A stretch of DNA of 16,305 nucleotides, from positions 1-16,305 of the forward strand of contig URGL01000058.1 of assembly GCA_900547405.1 (NCBI GenBank). Reading direction: 5' to 3'. The translations under genes and the position numbers were made by a program. The DNA is from an uncultured Eubacteriales bacterium (GTDB taxonomy: Bacteria > Bacillota > Clostridia > Oscillospirales > Oscillospiraceae). Under the pieces are notes generated by a model that was given only the letters and a program-made list of their open reading frames with translations, was not told where the DNA came from and ran no database searches. How positions within the stretch are numbered: the first letter of the stretch is position 1; the number at the start of each line of letters is the position of its first letter. Below, piece by piece: positions 12,268-16,305 of this stretch.

Positions 12268-13566
12268 TTACAGAGAAACGTAAGCACAGGGATTGACATA
12301 AGCGCCGTTGTAGGCGATGCCAAAGTGCAGATGATAGCCGGTGGCAATGCCGCTCTTGCCCACATAGCCAATCAGCTGTCCTGCAGAAACCGCCTGCCCA
12401 GCGGAAACACAGCCAGCAGCCTCCATATGCATATAGATGGAGGAAAAGCCGTCGCCGTGGTTGATGGTCACATAGTATCCGGCGGATCCGGAATAGGTGT
12501 TGCTGGTAACAATACCGGCCCGGCTGGCATAAATCGGTGTCTTAGCAGGAGCGGCCAAGTCAACGCCCTGGTGATAAGTAGAAGCACCGCTGGTGGGAGA
12601 CTGCCGGAAGCCGAAGGGGCTGGACATATAGGTATAGCTGCAGGGCCGCAGCCAGTTGCCGCCGGAGGAGGGAATGCTGGCGCCGTTGTTGGTGCTGCCG
12701 TTGACGCCGGTGCCGCTGGAGGCGGTGGTAGCGGGAGGCACGGTGGTATAGGTGGCCATATAGGCCAGCCACTCCTGATGCTTGGCGGTGTTGTATTCCT
12801 TTTCCTTCTGAGCAATCTGTTTCAGAAGGTCATCATCCTCCTCTTCCAGCTGCTTTTTCAGGTCGCTGATTTCCTCGCCCTTGGCCACCAGCTCCTTGAT
12901 GACCTCGTCGGCCTCTTCCCGCTTGCTGTCCAGCTCTGCCTGGGTCTCATCCAGCTCCTTGCGGGTGACCTCCAGGTCCGCCTTTTCGGCGGTGAGCTCG
13001 GTCTGGGCGGTCTCCACCGCCTTGGTGGCCTCGTCCAGCTCCTGGAGGCGGCGGTTATCGGAGGCGGCGATCTCCTCCACCATATTCAGCCGGTCCAGAA
13101 GGTCCGAGAAGCTGTTGGCCTTGAAAAGGACCTCCCAATAGGAAAGAGTGCCCTCCTCCTCCATGGTACGGATCCGGACCTTGTACTCCTCGTTCAGGGT
13201 ATCATAGTGCTCCTGGGCATTGTCCAGCTCATCCTGTTTGTCGGCAATCAGCACGCCGTAGGCGGTGATCTGCTCGTTGATATTGTCGACCTGGGCGTGA
13301 AGGTTGCCGATTTCCTGATCGATCAGATTTTTCTTGGTGACGATATCAGAAATATCGTCTTTGTTGGATTCATACTGAGCCTTCAGGTCCTTGATCTGGG
13401 ACTGAAGCTCCGTCTTCTGATCCTTCAGGCTGTTGATCTGCTTCCGGATCTCACTGGAAGAAGCGGCGTAGGCCCGGGTAGGGATCAGGCTGAGGATCAG
13501 CGTCAGCAGCATGATGCCAGCCATGATACCTGCCAGCAGGGACACCAGTTTCTTGCGATTTTTCAT
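12268..13566 (-). CDS. EnvC-like coiled-coil M23 peptidoglycan endopeptidase
   Basis: A 432-residue secreted cell-wall hydrolase. A signal peptide (1-34, ending RAYA) leads into a long charged coiled coil (about 36-260), rich in Glu, Lys, Leu and Gln heptads. A Ser/Thr/Gly/Asn linker follows (about 280-310), then the C-terminal LytM/M23 domain. The zinc ligands are intact: H332 and D336 (HQGVD) and H414, with catalytic H412 (HLHFG). So unlike E. coli EnvC, which has a degenerate domain and acts as an activator, this protein should cut peptide cross-links itself. The coiled coil is the part expected to contact FtsX. Start 13566 has AAGGAGG directly upstream; the frame is open further to 13737 but overlaps ftsX. 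Gene order ftsE-ftsX-M23 supports control by FtsEX. Confidence 0.93.
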   Translation of the reverse strand: MKNRKKLVSLLAGIMAGIMLLTLILSLIPTRAYAASSSEIRKQINSLKDQKTELQSQIKDLKAQYESNKDDISDIVTKKNLIDQEIGNLHAQVDNINEQITAYGVLIADKQDELDNAQEHYDTLNEEYKVRIRTMEEEGTLSYWEVLFKANSFSDLLDRLNMVEEIAASDNRRLQELDEATKAVETAQTELTAEKADLEVTRKELDETQAELDSKREEADEVIKELVAKGEEISDLKKQLEEEDDDLLKQIAQKEKEYNTAKHQEWLAYMATYTTVPPATTASSGTGVNGSTNNGASIPSSGGNWLRPCSYTYMSSPFGFRQSPTSGASTYHQGVDLAAPAKTPIYASRAGIVTSNTYSGSAGYYVTINHGDGFSSIYMHMEAAGCVSAGQAVSAGQLIGYVGKSGIATGYHLHFGIAYNGAYVNPCAYVSL

Positions 13567-13610
13567 ATTGCCTCCTTGAGAACGCGTAAAAAGCTCAATG
13601 TGTATAGCGG

Positions 13611-13648
13611 CCGGGCCGCCTTCCGGGAATCCCAGAGGGCGGCCCCGG
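13611..13648 (-). other. Intra-operon GC-rich hairpin between ftsX and M23 genes
   Basis: GGGCCGCC (13613-13620) pairs with GGCGGCCC (13638-13645), and CCG/CGG extend it around a one-base bulge. An inner GGGAATCCC can fold as well. A TTTTT run on the minus strand lies about 20 nt past the stem, too far for a standard terminator. It may be an mRNA processing or stability element within the operon. Confidence 0.55.
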
Positions 13649-13660
13649 TGATTTTTAGAA

Positions 13661-14548
13661 TCAGACGTCCATGAATTTCCGGATAGAGGTCCAGCTGCCC
13701 ACGATGCCCACAAACAATCCGGCGGCGCCGAATACAATGAGCATTGGGATCAGCAGGGTCTTGAAGGGGACAAAGGTAAAGAGCCTCAGAGAGTCCACAC
13801 TGGAGATCCGGTTTACCAGCGCGTCGTAGCCCACCCATTCCAGTCCGAAAGCCAGGATGGCACCCATCATACCCAGGGTGAAGCCCTCTACAATGAAGGG
13901 CAGGCGGATAAAGCCGTTGGTAGCGCCCACCATCTTCATAATGGATATCTCATCCCGGCGGTCATACATGGCCAGCTTGACGGTATTGGAGATGATCAGC
14001 AGAGAGATGACCAGCAGTACGGCAATCAGCGCCACGGAGGCGATGTGCAGCACCTGCTGAATGGTGGTAAAGCCCTGAGCCAGCTCATAGGCGGCGTTGG
14101 TTTTTGCCACACCGGGGATCTGCTGGAGCTGGGCATCGGTTTGGTCCATAAGACTGTTGTCCTCCAGGGTCACCTCGTAGCGGTGGCGCAGATCGCTTGC
14201 CTGAACACCGTTGAAAGCGGAGTCACCGTTGTGGTCCTTGACGAAGCTTTCCAAGGCCTCTTCCCGGGAGATGAACTTGGCCTGGAGCACATTGCTCAAA
14301 GCATTGATCTTGGTGCCGATGCTCCGGGCCTCGGCATCGGACAGGTCGGAATCGATATAGACCAGGATCTCGCTGGTCTGGTTCAGGTCCTGAACCATCA
14401 CATCCAGGTTATAGGCCAGAATAGAGAAGCTGCCCACAATGATCAGGCAGGCCACCGTAACGCAAACAGCAGCGAAGGACATGAAGCCGTGGAGAAAAAT
14501 ACCCCGGATGCCCTCTTTGAGAAGGTAGCCGATATTATTGAATTTCAT
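13661..14548 (-). CDS. ftsX: Cell-division ABC transporter permease FtsX
   Basis: A 295-residue membrane partner of FtsE that passes ATP-driven conformational change to extracellular peptidoglycan hydrolases. Layout fits the family: a cytoplasmic N-terminus with KEGIRGIFLHG, TM1 at about 22-46, a large extracellular loop (about 47-170, with VQDLNQTSEILVYID and the PGV segment), then three TM helices near 172-195, 215-245 and 265-285. The MYDRRDEISIMKMVGAT segment between TM2 and TM3 is the typical FtsX coupling region. Start 14548 matches the family N-terminus and overlaps the end of ftsE by 14 bases; the frame is open further upstream only as an ftsE shadow. It is 94 bp before the M23 gene. 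No missing part seen. Confidence 0.96.
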   Translation of the reverse strand: MKFNNIGYLLKEGIRGIFLHGFMSFAAVCVTVACLIIVGSFSILAYNLDVMVQDLNQTSEILVYIDSDLSDAEARSIGTKINALSNVLQAKFISREEALESFVKDHNGDSAFNGVQASDLRHRYEVTLEDNSLMDQTDAQLQQIPGVAKTNAAYELAQGFTTIQQVLHIASVALIAVLLVISLLIISNTVKLAMYDRRDEISIMKMVGATNGFIRLPFIVEGFTLGMMGAILAFGLEWVGYDALVNRISSVDSLRLFTFVPFKTLLIPMLIVFGAAGLFVGIVGSWTSIRKFMDV

Positions 14549-15230
14549 CGTTGTAGTACCCCTCTCTGCCGTCGCTGACCACATAGCCGTCATCAATGGC
14601 GATGACCCGCTTGGCAAACAGCTCCACAAGGTTCTTTTCGTGGGTAACCACCAGAACAGTGGTGCCCAGGTTGTTGATCTCCTGCAGCAGCGACATGATC
14701 TCGAAAGATCGGGCCGGGTCCAGGTTGCCGGTGGGCTCGTCAGCAATAATGGTAGACGGATTATTGACCAGCGCCCTGGCAATGGCCAGACGCTGCTGCT
14801 CACCGCCGGACATCTCGCCGGGGTGACGCCCCGCCTTATTCTCCAGGCCCACCAGCTCCAGCACGTAGGGCACCCGCTCTCGGATCTCCGACTCCCGGGC
14901 ACCGATGACCCGCATGGCAAAGGCCACGTTGTCATAAACCGTCATGTTGTTGATCAGGCGGAAATCCTGGAACACAACGCCAACGGTACGGCGCAGATAG
15001 GGGACCTCCCGCTTGCGGATCCGCTCCAGGTAATAGGTATTGACATGGACGGAGCCGGAGGTAGGCCGCAGCTCTCCGGTGATCAGCTTAATAATGGTGG
15101 ATTTTCCGGAACCGGAGGGGCCCACCAAAAAGCAAAACTCTCCGTCGTCAATCCGCATGGAAACGCCATTGAGAGCCCGGTTGCCCTGCTCGTAGCATTT
15201 CACCACATCTACAAATTCAATCATTTGCAT
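14535..15230 (-). CDS. ftsE: Cell-division ABC transporter ATP-binding protein FtsE
   Basis: A 231-residue ATPase that drives FtsX. It has Walker A GPSGSGKST (about 38-46), the Q-loop region VVFQDFRL, signature MSGGEQQRL (about 139-147), Walker B TIIADEPTGNLD (about 159-170) and the switch histidine in VVTHE, all intact. Two adjacent ATGs are possible: 15230, with GGAG only 4 nt ahead, and 15224, which matches the usual MIEF start and has the site 10 nt ahead. It is the first gene of the ftsE-ftsX-M23-S41 cluster and has an extended -10 promoter 62-90 bp upstream. This is a housekeeping gene of Gram-positive wall growth and division; sporulation roles are known for FtsEX in Bacillus. Confidence 0.97.
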   Translation of the reverse strand: MQMIEFVDVVKCYEQGNRALNGVSMRIDDGEFCFLVGPSGSGKSTIIKLITGELRPTSGSVHVNTYYLERIRKREVPYLRRTVGVVFQDFRLINNMTVYDNVAFAMRVIGARESEIRERVPYVLELVGLENKAGRHPGEMSGGEQQRLAIARALVNNPSTIIADEPTGNLDPARSFEIMSLLQEINNLGTTVLVVTHEKNLVELFAKRVIAIDDGYVVSDGREGYYNDEIQ

Positions 15231-15291
15231 CTATCTCCAGTCGATATTCCGCAGAGGGGCCCAATTGCCCTCCTGCACGCAATGTAGAGGA

Positions 15292-15320
15292 ATTGTATCA
15301 CAAATCGGCTAAAAAGTCAA
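15292..15320 (-). promoter_or_regulatory. Promoter of the ftsE-ftsX operon
   Basis: On the minus strand TTGACT (15315-15320), a 17-bp spacer and TACAAT (15292-15297), with TGA directly before the -10 making an extended -10. The leader to the ftsE start is about 55 nt. The AT-rich stretch just upstream (15345-15385) could act as an UP-type element. Confidence 0.87.
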
Positions 15321-15406
15321 TGGTATACCTGCAATCCCGGTATTATTTCATATTTTTTAACAAAATATTCTAAATTTTCTTACGGTTTTGCATCGCATAA
15401 CAAGAG

Positions 15407-15447
15407 ATAGCCGCCTGTCTGGGGCTTGGGACCGGACAGGCGGCTAT
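15407..15447 (-). terminator. Likely hairpin terminator of the PucR/CdaR-type gene
   Basis: A 13-bp perfect stem (15407-15419 with 15435-15447; ATAGCCGCCTGTC and its complement) with a 15-base loop, 29 bp past the gene's stop. On the minus strand it is followed by CTCTTGTTATG, a weak T-tract. It separates this gene from the ftsE promoter. Confidence 0.75.
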
Positions 15448-15476
15448 GCAATGAAGTTGACATAATGAATGAATAT

Positions 15477-16305
15477 TTATCTTGCTTCTCTGGAAGACAG
15501 ATACTTGCGGACCATCAGGGCCACCTTGAAAACAATGGCATGGTCGAACTGCCGCAGGTCCAGACCGGTGAGCTTCTTGATCTTCTCCAGGCGGTACACC
15601 AGCGTATTACGGTGGACAAAGAGCTTCCGGGAAGTCTCGGAAACATTCAGGTTGTTCTCAAAGAACTTATTGATCGTGAAGAGGGTTTCCTGATCCAGGC
15701 AATCGATGGAGGATTTTTTGAAAATTTCACTCAGGAAGATCTCGCACAGGGTAGTCGGCAACTGGTAGATCAAGCGGCCGATGCCCAGGTTTTCGTAGCG
15801 CATAATGCTCTTTTCGGTATCGAAGACCTTGCCCACCTCAATGGCAGTCTGGGCCTCTTTGTAGGAATCCGCCAGCTCCCGCAGATGCTCGGCCACGGTG
15901 CCAATGCCGATGGAGGTCTTGACCCGCAGCTCGTTTTTCAGCGTGTTTTCGATGTTCACCGCGATTTTCTCCAGCTCCTCGCTGGGGGTATTGACCGTGA
16001 TCTGCTTGACCACCGCAATATCAGACTCATTGATGCTCAGGACAAAGTCCTGCATCTTGTCCGGGAACATACCGGCCAGAATATCCACGGTAGCCACATC
16101 ACTGCGGCCCACCTGACGGATGAGGAACACAGCTCTGGGCGCGTCGGTAGCAAAATGGAGCTCCTTGGCCCGGATGTAGATATCGCCGGGAAGGATATTG
16201 TCCATGATGATATTCTTGACGAAGGTGCCCCGGTCGTGCTTCTCCTCATAAAAGATCTTCGCATCATTCAGGGAAATGTAGGCCATGGAGCAGAAGGTTC
16301 TGGCC
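15477..16305 (-). CDS. PucR/CdaR-type transcriptional regulator, 5' end outside window
   Basis: The C-terminal 275 or so residues of a DNA-binding regulator. An ATG at 16284-16286 has no ribosome site and the frame stays open to the window edge (ARTFCS before it), so the gene continues beyond it. The middle part (about visible residues 55-170) has the GGDEF-like fold seen in this family (FVLSINESDIAVV, KTSIGIGTV, YKEAQTAIEVG). The C-terminus is the PucR helix-turn-helix: NVSETSRKLFVHRNTLVYRL, then EKIKKLTGLDL and a final helix. The family regulates sugar-acid, purine and other catabolic genes in response to a ligand. No target is visible here, and it is separated from ftsE by a hairpin and a promoter. 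Confidence 0.88.
   Translation of the reverse strand, partial: ARTFCSMAYISLNDAKIFYEEKHDRGTFVKNIIMDNILPGDIYIRAKELHFATDAPRAVFLIRQVGRSDVATVDILAGMFPDKMQDFVLSINESDIAVVKQITVNTPSEELEKIAVNIENTLKNELRVKTSIGIGTVAEHLRELADSYKEAQTAIEVGKVFDTEKSIMRYENLGIGRLIYQLPTTLCEIFLSEIFKKSSIDCLDQETLFTINKFFENNLNVSETSRKLFVHRNTLVYRLEKIKKLTGLDLRQFDHAIVFKVALMVRKYLSSREAR

Noticed and set aside
12247..13674. Long open frame (475 codons) on the plus strand opposite the M23 gene
   Set aside because: It mirrors the GC-rich, stop-poor coiled-coil coding region. The minus strand has a signal peptide, a coiled coil and a complete M23 site with a strong ribosome site; the plus frame shows only a biased Leu/Gly/Val composition.
16284..16286. 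ATG as the true start of the PucR/CdaR-type regulator
   Set aside because: No ribosome site precedes it, the frame remains open to the window end, and the GGDEF-like part would be truncated.

Overview
The window looks like a chromosomal segment of a moderately high-GC, Gram-positive anaerobe of the Clostridia, most likely an Oscillospiraceae-type gut commensal. This placement is an inference. It rests on strong AAGGAGG-type ribosome sites, TTGACA/TATAAT-type promoters, a BlaI/M56 pair, a PucR/CdaR-type regulator, an ftsEX-M23-S41 cluster, and short hairpin repeats of a style I associate with that group. No mobilisation gene, CRISPR array, rRNA or phage gene is visible.

Layout. (a) 1-1242 (+): the 3' part of an AgrC-like GHKL sensor kinase, visibly more AT-rich than what follows, ended by a bidirectional terminator. 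(b) 1321-1444 (-): a tRNA-Leu(GAG) gene with its own consensus promoter just behind the cobalamin operon. (c) 5497-1452 (-): a tightly packed six-gene operon for late cobamide assembly. It encodes an endonuclease-IV-fold TIM-barrel protein, CobT, CobU, CobS, a short CobU-like protein and CobC; four of the five junctions are 4-base ATGA overlaps. (d) 5659-6066 (+): a divergent DUF4430 lipoprotein, from a domain family that includes the beta-domain of animal cobalamin carriers. (e) 6288-7970 (+): a phosphoglucomutase/phosphomannomutase. (f) About 8023-8377: a repeat-filled intergenic region with inverted ends. (g) 8474-10953 (+): a BlaI-type repressor and an M56 (BlaR1-type) membrane protease, with two copies of a 19-bp candidate operator at their promoter. 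(h) 15230-11039 (-): ftsE, ftsX, an EnvC-like coiled-coil M23 endopeptidase and a PDZ-containing S41 protease. (i) 15477-16305 (-): the 3' part of a PucR/CdaR-type regulator.

How the genes work together. CobT, CobU, CobS and CobC carry out nucleotide-loop assembly: they activate the lower-ligand base, activate adenosylcobinamide, join the two and remove a phosphate. No corrin-ring gene is present, so here the operon reads as salvage or the final steps of cobamide synthesis. The divergent lipoprotein could capture corrinoids at the cell surface. FtsEX normally controls a periplasmic or extracellular peptidoglycan hydrolase through a coiled-coil partner; here the coiled coil and a complete M23 active site are on one polypeptide, followed by a processing protease. 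The BlaI/M56 pair is a wall-stress or antibiotic sensing switch of unusual design: its extracellular domain looks like a D,D-carboxypeptidase (S11) that has lost all three catalytic motifs.

The most promising leads are the M56/pseudo-S11 sensor with its tandem operators, the endonuclease-IV-like protein leading the cobamide operon, the division of CobU motifs between two proteins, and the two families of inverted intergenic repeats.
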